Shown in pieces: positions 9,323 through 18,462 of a stretch of 64,000 bases of DNA. This DNA comes from Neochlamydia sp. S13 (GTDB lineage: Bacteria > Chlamydiota > Chlamydiia > Chlamydiales > Parachlamydiaceae): positions 1,426,001 through 1,490,000 of the forward strand of contig NZ_AP017977.1 of assembly GCF_000648235.2 (NCBI RefSeq). The letters are read 5' to 3'. The stretch's first letter is position 1. The number at the start of each line of letters is the position of its first letter. The translations under genes were made by a program, and so were the position numbers. The notes below the pieces were generated by a model, which saw nothing but the letters and a program-made list of their open reading frames with translations, had not been told where the DNA came from and did not search any database.

Positions 9323-10405
9323 ATGAAGAAACAAAAAATTTTATTTTTTTCTGCGCTAATCTATGGTTGTCTTGCCGCTCTTTTACAAGCTGAGGGAAAC
9401 GCTGCTTTTTTAGGCAAAGAAGATAGCTCGGCTTTAGTGGTAAATAATCGTATTTTAGCCAAGGTGAATGGCACAGCTATTTCTGTTTTAGATGTAATGA
9501 AAAAAATGGATGTTCTTTTCTATCGTGAATTTCCTGATTACACCTCCTCTACTCAAGCACGCTATCAATTTTACAAAGTTAATTGGAAGCATGTGCTAGA
9601 TGAATTGGTTAATAAAGAATTAGTATTAGCTGATGCTAGCGAGAATAAACTTCTTGTAAGCAACGGTGATATTCGCCAAGAAATGGAGAGCCTATTTGGG
9701 CCTCATATTATCAACAATTTGGATAAAATTGGTCTATCGTATGAAGAAGCACAAAAAATTGTCCAGGGAGACATTACTATCCGCAGGATGATTTACTTAA
9801 GAGTAAATGCCAAAGCATTAAAAAAAGTAACGCCTCAAGCTGTTCGTTTAGCGTACGAGGAGTTTGCTAACGATCCTGCCAACCTCAAACCAAATACTTG
9901 GCAATATAATGTTATCTCTATCCGTGATCCCGATGCAGCTAGAAGCGCTGAAGCTGCTCATTTAACTTACCAGGCATTGAACGAGCATATAGCGTTGGAA
10001 AAATTATCGACTTACGTTAAGGCAAACTCTCATTTTGACAACACACAAATTAATGTCTCTGAAGAATACACTTTACCAGAAAAAGACATCTCGGAAGCCT
10101 ATAAAGCCATTTTAACAAAGCTGACACCCCATTCACATAGCCAGCCAATTGCTCAAAAAAATCGAGCAGATAAAAACAGCTCTTTTTTTCGTATTTTTGT
10201 GCTTAAAAATTGGATAAAAGGTGGAACTCCTACCTTTAAAGAGGTAGAACTCAAAATTAAAGATAGGCTTATAGAGGAAGCTATTGCTCAAGAGACTGAA
10301 GCTTACCTAAAAAATATTCGCAAACGTTTCTCTGTACAAGATTTTTATACCCCTAAAACTGATCAAGCTGCTTTTGAACCTTTTATACTAAGCTCTAAAA
10401 TTTAG
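9323..10405 (+). CDS. SurA-like periplasmic chaperone
   Basis: The 360-residue product starts with a signal peptide (MKKQKILFFSALIYGCLAALLQAEG) and continues with the SurA N-terminal domain pattern (ILAKVNGTAISVLDVMKKMD, then a helical region with LVNKELVLADASENKL). SurA-type proteins escort outer-membrane proteins through the periplasm. The C-terminal part (residues 190-335) has spacing compatible with a parvulin-like domain, but I cannot see the conserved parvulin residues, so it is probably a chaperone without isomerase activity. It sits directly upstream of rsmA on the same strand, 21 bp before the longest rsmA frame, matching the hypothetical gene next to ksgA in Chlamydia. Confidence 0.75.
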   Translation: MKKQKILFFSALIYGCLAALLQAEGNAAFLGKEDSSALVVNNRILAKVNGTAISVLDVMKKMDVLFYREFPDYTSSTQARYQFYKVNWKHVLDELVNKELVLADASENKLLVSNGDIRQEMESLFGPHIINNLDKIGLSYEEAQKIVQGDITIRRMIYLRVNAKALKKVTPQAVRLAYEEFANDPANLKPNTWQYNVISIRDPDAARSAEAAHLTYQALNEHIALEKLSTYVKANSHFDNTQINVSEEYTLPEKDISEAYKAILTKLTPHSHSQPIAQKNRADKNSSFFRIFVLKNWIKGGTPTFKEVELKIKDRLIEEAIAQETEAYLKNIRKRFSVQDFYTPKTDQAAFEPFILSSKI

Positions 10406-10507
10406 CTTTAGCATAATTATCCTGGAATGCTTGCGACCTACAAAGCAAACAGATCTGCCTATTTTGAAAATCTGTTACGTTTCAATAGAGAAGGAAAATT
10501 TAAAATT

Positions 10508-11356
10508 ATGCCTATATATCGCCCTAGTGAACTGCATCATTTCCTAAATAATTTGGGCGTAAGTCCTAAAAAGGGTCTTTCTCAAAACTTTCTTATCGAT
10601 GGAAACATTACTCGCAAAATTGTGGCTTACGCGGCTCTCTCCCCTCATGATCTAGTCGTAGAAATTGGTCCAGGGCCAGGCTGTCTCTCAGAAGAAATAA
10701 TAAAGCATGGCTCTCAATTATTAACGATAGAAAAAGATCCTGTAATGGCTCAAGCCTTGCAGCGCTTACAAACAGAGTCAAATAGATTGGAAATATTTTG
10801 TGAAGATGTATTGGAATTCCCTTTGAGGGAAAAATTACTGGAAATTTTAAAACCGGGGCAAAAAGCTATTATTGTGGGCAATCTCCCTTATCATTTGACA
10901 ACCCCTATCTTAATTCAACTGGTTAAGCTTTATCCCTACATTTCTAAGGTTGTAGTTATGGTTCAAGAAGAAGTGGCACGCCGATTTACAGCTCAGCCAG
11001 GCACAAGCGAATATAGTTCTTTTACCGTTTTCTTAAATTATTATTCTACTTCCCGCTATGCCTTCATGGTACGTAGAGCTTGTTTTCATCCTATTCCTAA
11101 TGTAGATTCGGCAGTAGTCACTTTAGATCTACATCAGCCACCCTTCGTTGCTAACGAAGAGGATTTCTTTAAAATGACCCGCACAGCTTTTGGGCAAAGA
11201 CGTAAAATGATGCGCACCTCATTAAAAGAGCTCTATTGCAGCCAGGCTGTCTCGCAAGCCCTGCTGCAAATTGGACGCGATGTAAAATCACGTCCTGAAG
11301 AGCTCTCTTTAGAAGATTTTATGCATCTATATCGAAAACTTAATAATAGCGTTTAG
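10508..11356 (+). CDS. rsmA: 16S rRNA (adenine1518/1519-N6) dimethyltransferase
   Basis: Dimethylates two adjacent adenines in the 3' hairpin of 16S rRNA during 30S maturation. The SAM-binding motif is VVEIGPGPGCLSEEI, the catalytic NLPYH motif is at GNLPYHLTTPI, and the N-terminal GLSQNFLID is diagnostic. The frame is open from 10427, but I chose the ATG at 10508 (282 residues): it gives the usual family start (MPIYRPSELHHFL) and has a GAAGGA ribosome binding site about 12 bases upstream, while the upstream extension has neither. Its last 17 bases overlap the convergent small gene at 11340-11753. Confidence 0.95.
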   Translation: MPIYRPSELHHFLNNLGVSPKKGLSQNFLIDGNITRKIVAYAALSPHDLVVEIGPGPGCLSEEIIKHGSQLLTIEKDPVMAQALQRLQTESNRLEIFCEDVLEFPLREKLLEILKPGQKAIIVGNLPYHLTTPILIQLVKLYPYISKVVVMVQEEVARRFTAQPGTSEYSSFTVFLNYYSTSRYAFMVRRACFHPIPNVDSAVVTLDLHQPPFVANEEDFFKMTRTAFGQRRKMMRTSLKELYCSQAVSQALLQIGRDVKSRPEELSLEDFMHLYRKLNNSV

Positions 11357-11753
11357 GAAAAGCTCTAGTTGGGTTAATGATTCCTACAAAGTAGCGTATT
11401 CTAGAGGCTCCAATAGTTAGGGGGCAAAGGGCTAAAGCAAGAAGGCAGTCTGTAAGTGCTAACGCCATTTCTCGCTCATCTTTCCAATCTTTAAGTGCAG
11501 GCTTTTTCTTGAGGAAGTCTTCTCCACGTTTTATAAGCATGTCCATCAACAACACAGCCGTCACGGCTATTTCGCCAGCTTTCTTAACTATTTTAAGAGG
11601 GACCGTCAGTGGAGAACACGCTAATTGAATACAACAGTAAAGTCTTCCTTTCCAGTTGGCCTGTTTATATGTACTAGGCACTCTTCTTCCAAAATCGTCT
11701 GTGAAAGGTTTTAAACTCTTAGCAGTTGCTGGAAATGGGTATACAAAACTCAT
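11340..11753 (-). CDS. Small paralogous membrane-associated protein, copy 1
   Basis: A 137-residue protein of unknown function and first of three tandem paralogues. Conserved features shared with copy 2 are KSLKPF near residue 14, the segment YKQANWKGRLYCCIQLACSP (residues about 30-50), a central hydrophobic stretch, and the C-terminal LALTDCLLALALCP followed by IGASR and YFVGIINP. The two cysteine-containing hydrophobic segments suggest membrane association. AAAGGA lies six to seven bases before the ATG. The 3' end overlaps convergent rsmA by 17 bp. I do not recognise the family. Confidence 0.65.
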   Translation of the reverse strand: MSFVYPFPATAKSLKPFTDDFGRRVPSTYKQANWKGRLYCCIQLACSPLTVPLKIVKKAGEIAVTAVLLMDMLIKRGEDFLKKKPALKDWKDEREMALALTDCLLALALCPLTIGASRIRYFVGIINPTRAFPKRYY

Positions 11754-11812
11754 AAAAAATCCTTTAAATTTTTGATGGAATAAATTACATTATTATTATT
11801 ATTATTTCTAAC

Positions 11813-12220
11813 TTATTTGGTAGGAAAAGCTTTAGCGGGGTTAATGATTCCTACAAAGTAGCGCATTCTAGAGGCTCCAATAGTTATGGGGCAAAGGGCT
11901 AAAGCAAGAAGGCAGTCTGTAAGTGCTAACACCACCTTTCGCTCTCCATCCCAATTTTTAGCCGTATGTTTTCTCTTGAGGGTCTGTTCTGCGCGTTTTA
12001 TAATTGCGAGCATTAACACGGTAGCCAACCCTGCTATCTGGTTAACTCTGCTAACTATTTTAAGGGGTATCGTCAATGGAGAACATGCTAATTGAATACA
12101 ACAGTAAAGTCTTCCTTTCCAGTTGGCCTGTTTATAAGTACTAGGTATCTTTTTTCCGAAATCGTTTCTAAAAGGCTTTAAGCTCTTATTAGTTACTGGA
12201 AATGTGTCTGGTAAATTCAT
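11813..12220 (-). CDS. Small paralogous membrane-associated protein, copy 2
   Basis: A 135-residue paralogue of the neighbouring gene at 11340-11753, with the same conserved blocks (KSLKPF, the GRLYCCIQLACSPLT segment, and LALTDCLLALALCP with YFVGIINPAKAFP). I chose the ATG at 12220 over an in-frame upstream start at 12250: it has the same AAAGGATTTTTT-ATG leader as copy 1 and the proteins then align from their first residues. Substitutions between copies are spread along the protein but the frame is kept, which suggests both are expressed. Function unknown. Confidence 0.62.
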   Translation of the reverse strand: MNLPDTFPVTNKSLKPFRNDFGKKIPSTYKQANWKGRLYCCIQLACSPLTIPLKIVSRVNQIAGLATVLMLAIIKRAEQTLKRKHTAKNWDGERKVVLALTDCLLALALCPITIGASRMRYFVGIINPAKAFPTK

Positions 12221-12289
12221 AAAAAATCCTTTAAGTTTTTGATGGAACAAATTACATTATTATTATCATTATTTCTAACTTATTTGGTA

Positions 12290-12660
12290 GGAAAAGCGTT
12301 AGCAAGGTTAATGATTCCTGCAAATTAGCATATTCTAAGAGGCTACCCTATTATTTATTGGATAAAGAACCAAAGCAAGAAGATAGCCTGGAAGTATGAA
12401 CATAATATCTAGGCCTTTATTTCAATCTTTAAGCATACGCTTTTTCTAAAGATCTCTCCTGCATTTGTTGTAATCATGTTCATTAGCATGGCAGCCAGCA
12501 GGGCTATCACGCTAACTCTCTTACCTATTTTAAATGGTCTCGTCAATGGAGAACAGGCTAATTGAATACAGCAATAAAGTCTTCCTTTCCATTTGGCCTG
12601 TTTACAAATCCTAGGTACCCTTCTTCCAAGATTAGTTTTCAAAGATTTAAGCTATGAAAG
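12290..12660 (-). pseudogene. Decayed third copy of the small paralogous protein
   Basis: The segment 12409-12642 still encodes a recognisable N-terminal half (RRVPRICKQAKWKGRLYCCI and QLACSPLTRPFKI). The region that should encode the C-terminal half (12290-12410) can only be matched at the DNA level to the 3' ends of copies 1 and 2 (for example TTGGTAGGAAAAGC near 12285 and a corrupted version of the YFVGIINP region) and contains stops and frameshifts. The start region near 12650 is also altered. It is the oldest or least constrained member of the triplicate. Confidence 0.6.
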
Positions 12661-12827
12661 GTACTAGGTATAAGGAAACCCGTGCTCACAACTTATAGTT
12701 GGTCCTTAATCTTATAAATTAAAAGAGTACATTCTCATTCATTTTCTCATTATTAGCAAGAAAAGTTTTTTTCTTTTTATAAGTAACTTTATTTATCTCT
12801 TTAATAAATTTCATTAAAACTAAAGAT

Positions 12828-14027
12828 CTATTCCTTTGTAATTTTAAAGATACTTTTTAACCATTCCATCCAGGTTTGTTGAACCTCATGTTCAGCATAC
12901 AGGGCTACTTTTTCGACCTGCTGGCCATTAACTTGCAAGTAAACTTCGCCGACTTGTTGCCCTTGCACAATAGGTAATTTTAATGAATGCCATTGCAGAT
13001 AGCATTTTACTACAGGTTCTTCAGCAGGATAGTACTTAAGACTTAAGCTGGATTTTATAAAAGTTTTTAAAGGCCTGTCAGCACCTTTTAAAGAGTAGAT
13101 GTATTTTTGAGGTCCTTTCTCAAGGATGATCATTTCCTCTTGTTCTTCATTAAATGCTGCTTCAAAAAGATGGATAGCATCTCGATAAATCTGCCCTCCC
13201 TCATTACACTTCATTAAGACCGCTAGCAACTCACGTCCATCCTTTTTTGCTGCTGCTACTAAAGTATGGCGTGCAATGGAAGTATAACCTGTTTTAACCC
13301 CAATTGCCTGAGGATAATAGTAGTCTCCTCTACGTAATAAACGATTCTTTTGCAAGATAACAACTGGTTCTTGTTTATTAGTTTTGGGACGAATAAATTT
13401 TGGTGCGGCAGCGAGTTCACGAAAGATAGAATTCTTCATGGCCTCGCGTGTGAGGAGAGCCATGTCATAAGGAGTAGTTTGATGTTTAGGGTGATGTAAT
13501 CCATGAGGATTAGTAAAATGTGTATTTTGGCAACCTAAACTTTTGATAAATCCATTTAAACCATGCATAAACAGGGGAATATTTCCTGCCACATGTTGAG
13601 CCACTACATTCGCGGCATCATTGGCTGAAGCCACCATTATGCCGTATAAGAGTTCTTTCAAGGTAAACTTTTCGTCTTTTTTAATCCCTATATGGGTACT
13701 TGCATATTCAATCCAGTGAGAAGGAGTAGTATAATTAGATTTTTTCTTAGCTTGCTCAGAGATTGAAGCAATAGCTTCTGCATCTGCGGTCACAATTTCT
13801 GAAAGTTGATGGCCTTTTTGATCAAGAGCATAAAGAGTAGTAGCTATCTTAGTAATGCTAGCAGGATAGTTAAGAGTGTGAGCATTTTTTTCATATAAGA
13901 TAGCTCCACTGGTTACATCAATTAAAATTGCCGCTTCTGATTCGACGCTCACCTCAAGCTTTTCTGCGCTAAGCGATCCTATTCCTAAAAAAAGCAAAAG
14001 TCCTAAGCACAATCTTTGCAAAAACAT
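12828..14027 (-). CDS. dacF: D-alanyl-D-alanine carboxypeptidase (DacF/PBP5 type)
   Basis: Penicillin-binding serine peptidase that trims the terminal D-alanine of peptidoglycan pentapeptides in the periplasm. The 399-residue protein has a signal peptide (MFLQRLCLGLLLFLGIGSLSA) and the three active-site motifs in order: S57-I-T-K60, S134-A-N136 and K245-T-G247. A C-terminal PBP5-like beta domain and an amphipathic tail (TWMEWLKSIFKITKE) probably anchor it to the inner membrane. AAGGA precedes the ATG at good spacing. The neighbouring hypothetical gene and Sun-type methyltransferase match the dacF neighbourhood I recall from Chlamydia. Relevant because chlamydiae keep a minimal peptidoglycan machinery. 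Confidence 0.92.
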   Translation of the reverse strand: MFLQRLCLGLLLFLGIGSLSAEKLEVSVESEAAILIDVTSGAILYEKNAHTLNYPASITKIATTLYALDQKGHQLSEIVTADAEAIASISEQAKKKSNYTTPSHWIEYASTHIGIKKDEKFTLKELLYGIMVASANDAANVVAQHVAGNIPLFMHGLNGFIKSLGCQNTHFTNPHGLHHPKHQTTPYDMALLTREAMKNSIFRELAAAPKFIRPKTNKQEPVVILQKNRLLRRGDYYYPQAIGVKTGYTSIARHTLVAAAKKDGRELLAVLMKCNEGGQIYRDAIHLFEAAFNEEQEEMIILEKGPQKYIYSLKGADRPLKTFIKSSLSLKYYPAEEPVVKCYLQWHSLKLPIVQGQQVGEVYLQVNGQQVEKVALYAEHEVQQTWMEWLKSIFKITKE

Positions 14028-14309
14028 AGTCCTTCCTATTTTTCACTTAACTTGTTGCAAGTTAGTTCTATAAAAGCAGATTACCCGCTTATACCTTTAG
14101 CCTACCACCCCTTAAGAGCTTTCAGCTTTACAAATTTACACTCTTCTAATTCTAAATTCAAAGCCATTTTTCAACTTTTTTGATCCTTTTTATTAGGTTG
14201 GCCCGCCACTTGCTTAAGATAACACTTATTAAATAGACCCGTTCATCTGAATAGAAGTGCAAATTAAAATAAAATTTAGCTTCTATCCTTAATAGGGAGG
14301 AGTATGGCC

Positions 14310-14729
14310 ATGCATAATTTAGCTCTAATAGAAGAAAAATTTAAAGAATTTTATAAAAACATTACCTTGGCTTCTTCTGAATTGCTTATTCCTGTTAACC
14401 TATCGCTTTTACATCATATGAAATTGCTTTACTTCCATTCCCCATGGAATAAAGATCAATCGCTTACACGTTACTTTCAATTGATAGAATCCAGCGGAAA
14501 ACTTACTCTTATCAATGAAGATTTTGTCGTGTGGATAGTCCCTGAAAATGCTCATCAGATTCCTTTAACTTACACTGTAATTGCTTTAAATTATCCTGAA
14601 GGTCCTAAACTTGAACTGATATTTAGCGCAGCAGGTGTATATAATACTTCCCCTACTGTTTTACGAGTATTGGAAAAGTTTTTGTATGAGATTCAAGAAA
14701 ACGAGGAATATTTAAAAAAAATTAGATAA
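14310..14729 (+). CDS. Conserved chlamydial hypothetical protein
   Basis: A 139-residue soluble protein of unknown function starting MHNLALIEEKFKEFY. Two ATGs are possible, at 14304 and 14310; the second lies seven bases after AGGAG of a strong GGGAGGAG ribosome binding site, the first only one base, so 14310 is preferred. The protein is mixed alpha/beta without signal peptide. Its size (about 140 residues) and helix-strand-strand-helix pattern could fit a type III secretion chaperone-like fold, but I see no decisive motif. It is divergent from dacF. Confidence 0.65.
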   Translation: MHNLALIEEKFKEFYKNITLASSELLIPVNLSLLHHMKLLYFHSPWNKDQSLTRYFQLIESSGKLTLINEDFVVWIVPENAHQIPLTYTVIALNYPEGPKLELIFSAAGVYNTSPTVLRVLEKFLYEIQENEEYLKKIR

Positions 14730-14799
14730 TATTCTTTTCCCCTTAGAAGGATGCTTTATAAAGATTTAAATAAATTAAAAGCCTGTAGCCTCTATTTTT

Positions 14800-16660
14800 C
14801 CTGGCTTTGACACTTGTTGGACTTAAAACTTTGATTATCAATGTTCGTTATTTCGAAAGATGGCAGTATTGCCACTACGCTACATTGAACTAACGCTCAT
14901 TTATAACAACCCATCTATTACCATTTCCCCTGGATGTTTAAGCTTTAAGGATTGAAGAATTTCTTTAGATAATCCTTTTGCTGGTGTTCTTAGCAAGATA
15001 GGCTTCCCATTTACTTCTAATAGAGAAGCTTCTAATTCGCCAATAGCCTCCCTTATTTTTTCAGCAGTATGATCTGTTCCTTTTCTAATTAGGGCGATCT
15101 CTAAATTACGATGCATAACAAAGGCAAGGAAACAAAGCACGATATGTCCTCTGACTCTTTCTGGGCTGGATAAGTAGATGGACCTAATTTCCAAAGAATG
15201 TTTCATGACGCGGAAAGACTCTTCCATTTTCCCTAGCCGATGATAGCTAGAAAGGCTCTCTTCTTTTTTCATACTCTGCTTTGAAATCTGAATTCCATAA
15301 AATCCATCCCATTGCTTATCTTCATTAATTTTTTCTAGATCTAATCCTAGCGAGGATGCTTGTTTTTTTTCATTTTTTAGATATCTTTTAGCGCCTTTTT
15401 GCGATTCTAAAGAAGCTGTACCCTGATCTAACATCTCTCTGGCTTTGTGAATTAATCGCTCTCTATCTTTTCGATCTTTTTCTGCTCTCTTTAAGCTCCA
15501 CGTGCAAATAATTTTTTCCTTCAAAATCTGTTGCTTCTTCTTATTGTCTTCTACATATTCGACAACATTATCAAACTCGATTTCGCGATATTTCAAAATG
15601 TTTCCATCGCTTTCATGAATGGTTTGGTATTTCTCAATATCTAATATTTGTTTTTGCAAGCTTTTATTTAAACTCTTTAATCTGCATCCCACAAGGTAAT
15701 CATATTCTCGATCCTTAATTCTTTTTAGATTTAGCTTTGAGTTAATGCCTCTATCAGCAACAACCATGACGTGCTGAATTTTGAATCTTTCTTGCAGGGT
15801 TTTGAGCGCCTCTTCTAATGTTTTACTTTCAAAGGTGTTTCCAGGAAATATTCCTAAAGCTATGGGGTGCCCCTCTTGATCAACCAACATTCCTACAACA
15901 ACTTGCATTTCCTCGAATTTAGCATCTTTACTGAATCCAAAATCTCTTAGACTATCCGGCAAAGCTCCTTCAAAATAAAGAGGAGTGACATCATAAAAAA
16001 CGACATCCACCTTCATTCCAAAGCGATCGACATGCTTTAGAAAAATTAAATTCTCTATTTCTTTTTGAAAAGATGAAAGGTAATCTAAAACTTGGTAAAT
16101 ATGATGAAGAGGGATTGGAGGGGTTCCCAAAAATCGATTTTGCTTGAGATAAACTTGAAGTTTGCTAGAGGGAGCCATCAATCGTGAAATGACTTCTAAA
16201 AAAATGACCTCTTTGTAATCGAATTCTACTTTGGTCGATCCAAAAACAGTATCTAAGATTGCATCCATTCCATATTGCTTCCAGATATGCCTATAAATAA
16301 ATTCTGCTCCCCAATTGATGCGCTCTATCTCTTTTATGGTGGGAATATTTGCAGGAGATGCTCCTAAACCTTTTAATGATTCGCAAAGGCGGCTAAGTAC
16401 GCCTTTTTGAAGAAGACGATCTAATCGCCCCAATTGTGCAATGGTTCGGTGTTTAACTTTTCCATTCTCTCGGAAAGTTTTTACTAAACTAAGATAAACA
16501 AAATTTTTTGAGCGAGTCTTCTTGATAAACATACTCATATTTTATATTTTTTTGATTTATTTTCAAACAAATATATGAGATAGTTGCCACTACAGAATCT
16601 TATTAAAAACTTATCTAGTTGAAGATCAAGCAATTATAAAATAGAAGTGCCAAACTCAGG
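14800..16660. mobile_element. IS1634-family insertion sequence with inverted repeats and long target duplication
   Basis: The element carries an intact transposase gene. Its ends are imperfect inverted repeats: CCTGGCTTTGACACTT at 14800-14815 and the complement of CCTGAGTTTGGCACTT at 16645-16660 (13 of 16 identical). Directly outside lie near-identical direct repeats: AGCCTCTATTTTT at 14787-14799 and AGCCCTCTATTTTT at 16661-16674, differing by one C. Long target duplications are known for IS1634. The boundaries are my reading and moderately certain. Confidence 0.65.
14901..16538 (-). CDS. IS1634-family transposase
   Basis: A 545-residue DDE transposase. The N-terminus MFIKKTRSKNFVYLSLVKTF and the GKVKHRTIAQLGRL segment are typical of the IS1634 branch of the IS4 superfamily. 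Likely catalytic positions are the aspartate in FYDVTPLYFE, the aspartate in VVADRGINSK, and the glutamate in LGKMEESFRVMKHSLE, followed by the family's C-terminal region (RVRGHIVLCFLAFVMHRNLE). The frame is intact, so the element may be active. It lies inside inverted repeats at 14800 and 16660, in the gap between the hypothetical gene at 14310 and the LptE-like gene. Confidence 0.92.
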   Translation of the reverse strand: MSMFIKKTRSKNFVYLSLVKTFRENGKVKHRTIAQLGRLDRLLQKGVLSRLCESLKGLGASPANIPTIKEIERINWGAEFIYRHIWKQYGMDAILDTVFGSTKVEFDYKEVIFLEVISRLMAPSSKLQVYLKQNRFLGTPPIPLHHIYQVLDYLSSFQKEIENLIFLKHVDRFGMKVDVVFYDVTPLYFEGALPDSLRDFGFSKDAKFEEMQVVVGMLVDQEGHPIALGIFPGNTFESKTLEEALKTLQERFKIQHVMVVADRGINSKLNLKRIKDREYDYLVGCRLKSLNKSLQKQILDIEKYQTIHESDGNILKYREIEFDNVVEYVEDNKKKQQILKEKIICTWSLKRAEKDRKDRERLIHKAREMLDQGTASLESQKGAKRYLKNEKKQASSLGLDLEKINEDKQWDGFYGIQISKQSMKKEESLSSYHRLGKMEESFRVMKHSLEIRSIYLSSPERVRGHIVLCFLAFVMHRNLEIALIRKGTDHTAEKIREAIGELEASLLEVNGKPILLRTPAKGLSKEILQSLKLKHPGEMVIDGLL

Positions 16661-16869
16661 AGCCCTCTATTTTTGTATCCAAGTTAAAATATCGGCTAAA
16701 AGATAAAAAAGCCTTTTTCAATCGTTTATCTAACATTAGCTAAATATCTAATTAGCCTCTCCTAAAACCTTGCAGGCTACTGACCTCATTATAGGAAAAA
16801 GTTAAAAAATTAGTTTACGTAATGACTTGCAGTCTAGGAAAATTTTGTAAAAAAATTTTCTTAATTTTT

Positions 16870-17430
16870 CTATTCACTATTGATGATAAAGTCGATAATT
16901 TTTTGAGATAATTGATCATACAAGGGTGAATGAGCAGCCTCGTAAGCTTCGTCGTAATTCGTTAGCTGGCCTAAAGAAAAGACATTGATCCCATCACGCG
17001 TTTTTTCATATTCATGATCAAACTCAATTGAAGCCATCACCTTAGCAGGCCCCCATAGTGGTTTTCCCTTCATATTATCTACCAAGGTTACTTGGGCTAT
17101 TGCTATTAACCGCGTTTCAGTAGGAATAATAGAATGTCTTAATTTCCCGCTATTTTTACGTTCATAATGGTAGCCCACATTTTCATTTTCAATGGGTAGT
17201 AAGTCCACTAGTAGGGTAAGATCGCCTCCCCAGTTTTGATATTGCAAACCTGTTTGCGTGGAAACTAATTTTATTAAATTAGCAGTCAATTGACCTTTTG
17301 CATCATTTTTAACATACGGAATACAGATTGTTTGATATGAAGATAAAACTTCCTCCGGGCCGGCATGATAACCACAAGAAGCCATAAGAAAAAAAGGAGT
17401 AAAAAAGATCCATAAATAGCAACGTGTCAT
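16870..17430 (-). CDS. LptE-like outer-membrane lipoprotein
   Basis: A 186-residue lipoprotein: signal peptide MTRCYLWIFFTPFFLMASC ending in a lipobox with the acylated cysteine followed by GYH, as in LptE. LptE plugs the LptD barrel for lipopolysaccharide export. Further family-like features are the IPYVKNDAKGQLTANL segment and the ability to form an alternating strand-helix fold. The gene starts six bases after the upstream BamD-like gene, so they are co-transcribed and probably coupled. This pair precedes dnaE in Chlamydia as well. Assignment as LptE rests on the lipobox pattern and length; a different small lipoprotein is possible. Confidence 0.7.
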   Translation of the reverse strand: MTRCYLWIFFTPFFLMASCGYHAGPEEVLSSYQTICIPYVKNDAKGQLTANLIKLVSTQTGLQYQNWGGDLTLLVDLLPIENENVGYHYERKNSGKLRHSIIPTETRLIAIAQVTLVDNMKGKPLWGPAKVMASIEFDHEYEKTRDGINVFSLGQLTNYDEAYEAAHSPLYDQLSQKIIDFIINSE

Positions 17431-17436
17431 GAATGA

Positions 17437-18462
17437 TTAACCATTCTTATCTTTTTTACCTGAAGGCACCGGAAAAACAAGAGGAGCTAAAGCTCTAGCA
17501 TCATGAGTAAAGCCCATTTGCTCTACCCTATCTCTACAACGCTGGGCCACTAGAGTATCTGGAAAATTCTTAATCGCGTTACTATAATAAATAAGCGAAG
17601 CACGTGGTTGCTTAATCTTTTCATAATATCTAGCTGTTTCATAAAGAGCTGTGGCATAACACTCTTTTATTTGCTGAACATTTTGCCTAACTTCGTCTAT
17701 CCGCTCATCTTTAGGAAATTCGTGGATAAATTTCTTTGCATTAAGCTCTGCAAAAGCTAAAACATCAGGATTTTGTGGCTCATTTTGGCATAAATCATAG
17801 TAAATACAGCTTATATTAACATAGCTAGTAGGCGTTAATTCATTTTTAGGAAAACGTGAGCATAAAAGCTGAAAGGATTCAATACTTAAGCGATATTCAC
17901 GCTTTTCCCAAAGGAGACACCCTTTAGCATATAAAGCCTGAGCTGCCATTTCATGACTGGGCATGGCGGTAATCACTTCATCATAAATTGCTAGGGCAAG
18001 ACTTTTGCCTGTCGACCATTTTGGAAGCTGTTTTGTACCTAATAGACGTCGCTTGGCGCCGCCACGTAACTGTTCTGCAATAGCATATTTATACTCAATT
18101 GCTTCAAGGAAATAGGGAGGATTGTTTTGGCATTTAAGATAGGCAGAAAAAGCCTTATTAGCAAAATCGTATTCTTTCAGATTAAATTCAGCTATCCCTA
18201 AATAATATAAAGACTGCTGACCATAAGGATTGTTAGGGAAGTTATTAGAAACAATAGCAAATTGACGAGAAGCCTCCTGCCAATCTCCATTATTCATCGC
18301 TGTTTGCCCCAAAGAAAAATGTTGATCTGGCTGCAAAGTGGCAAGCTTGTCTACATCAACAATTCGTCCATTTTTAATTGTATAAGCTGCTTCTAAATAA
18401 GGACTACTTAAGTAGCAAAATGTAAAAAATACCAAGCGCATGTAGATGCTTAAATGTCTCAT
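17437..18462 (-). CDS. BamD/YbgF-like TPR outer-membrane assembly protein
   Basis: A 341-residue exported protein with a hydrophobic N-terminus (MRLVFFTFCYLSSPYLEAA) and at least five TPR-like helix pairs (for example GQTAMNNGDWQEASRQFAIV, LAIYDEVITAMPSHEMAAQA and ARYYEKIKQPRASLIYYSNA). This arrangement resembles BamD, the TPR lipoprotein of the outer-membrane protein assembly complex. No lipobox cysteine is evident, so anchoring is uncertain. I chose the ATG at 18462, which has AAGGAGAG five bases upstream; the frame is open 42 bases further. It forms a two-gene unit with the LptE-like gene. Confidence 0.7.
   Translation of the reverse strand: MRHLSIYMRLVFFTFCYLSSPYLEAAYTIKNGRIVDVDKLATLQPDQHFSLGQTAMNNGDWQEASRQFAIVSNNFPNNPYGQQSLYYLGIAEFNLKEYDFANKAFSAYLKCQNNPPYFLEAIEYKYAIAEQLRGGAKRRLLGTKQLPKWSTGKSLALAIYDEVITAMPSHEMAAQALYAKGCLLWEKREYRLSIESFQLLCSRFPKNELTPTSYVNISCIYYDLCQNEPQNPDVLAFAELNAKKFIHEFPKDERIDEVRQNVQQIKECYATALYETARYYEKIKQPRASLIYYSNAIKNFPDTLVAQRCRDRVEQMGFTHDARALAPLVFPVPSGKKDKNG

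Larger units (their letters stand above)
11340..12660. repeat. Tandem triplication of about 467-bp units
   Basis: Three head-to-tail copies of a small gene with its leader. The leader ATCCTTTAAATTTTTGATGG near 11759 recurs at about 12226 with one change, giving a unit of about 467 bp. A TTATTATTATTA microsatellite and TTTCTAACTTATTTGGTAGG follow at the junctions near 11790-11825 and 12255-12290. The third unit is degenerate. Confidence 0.75.

Noticed and set aside
14869-16593. TTGCCACTAC direct repeats (14869-14878 and 16584-16593) as target duplication of the IS1634 element
   Set aside because: No inverted repeats lie directly inside them, whereas better-matching ends with direct repeats outside occur at 14800 and 16660.
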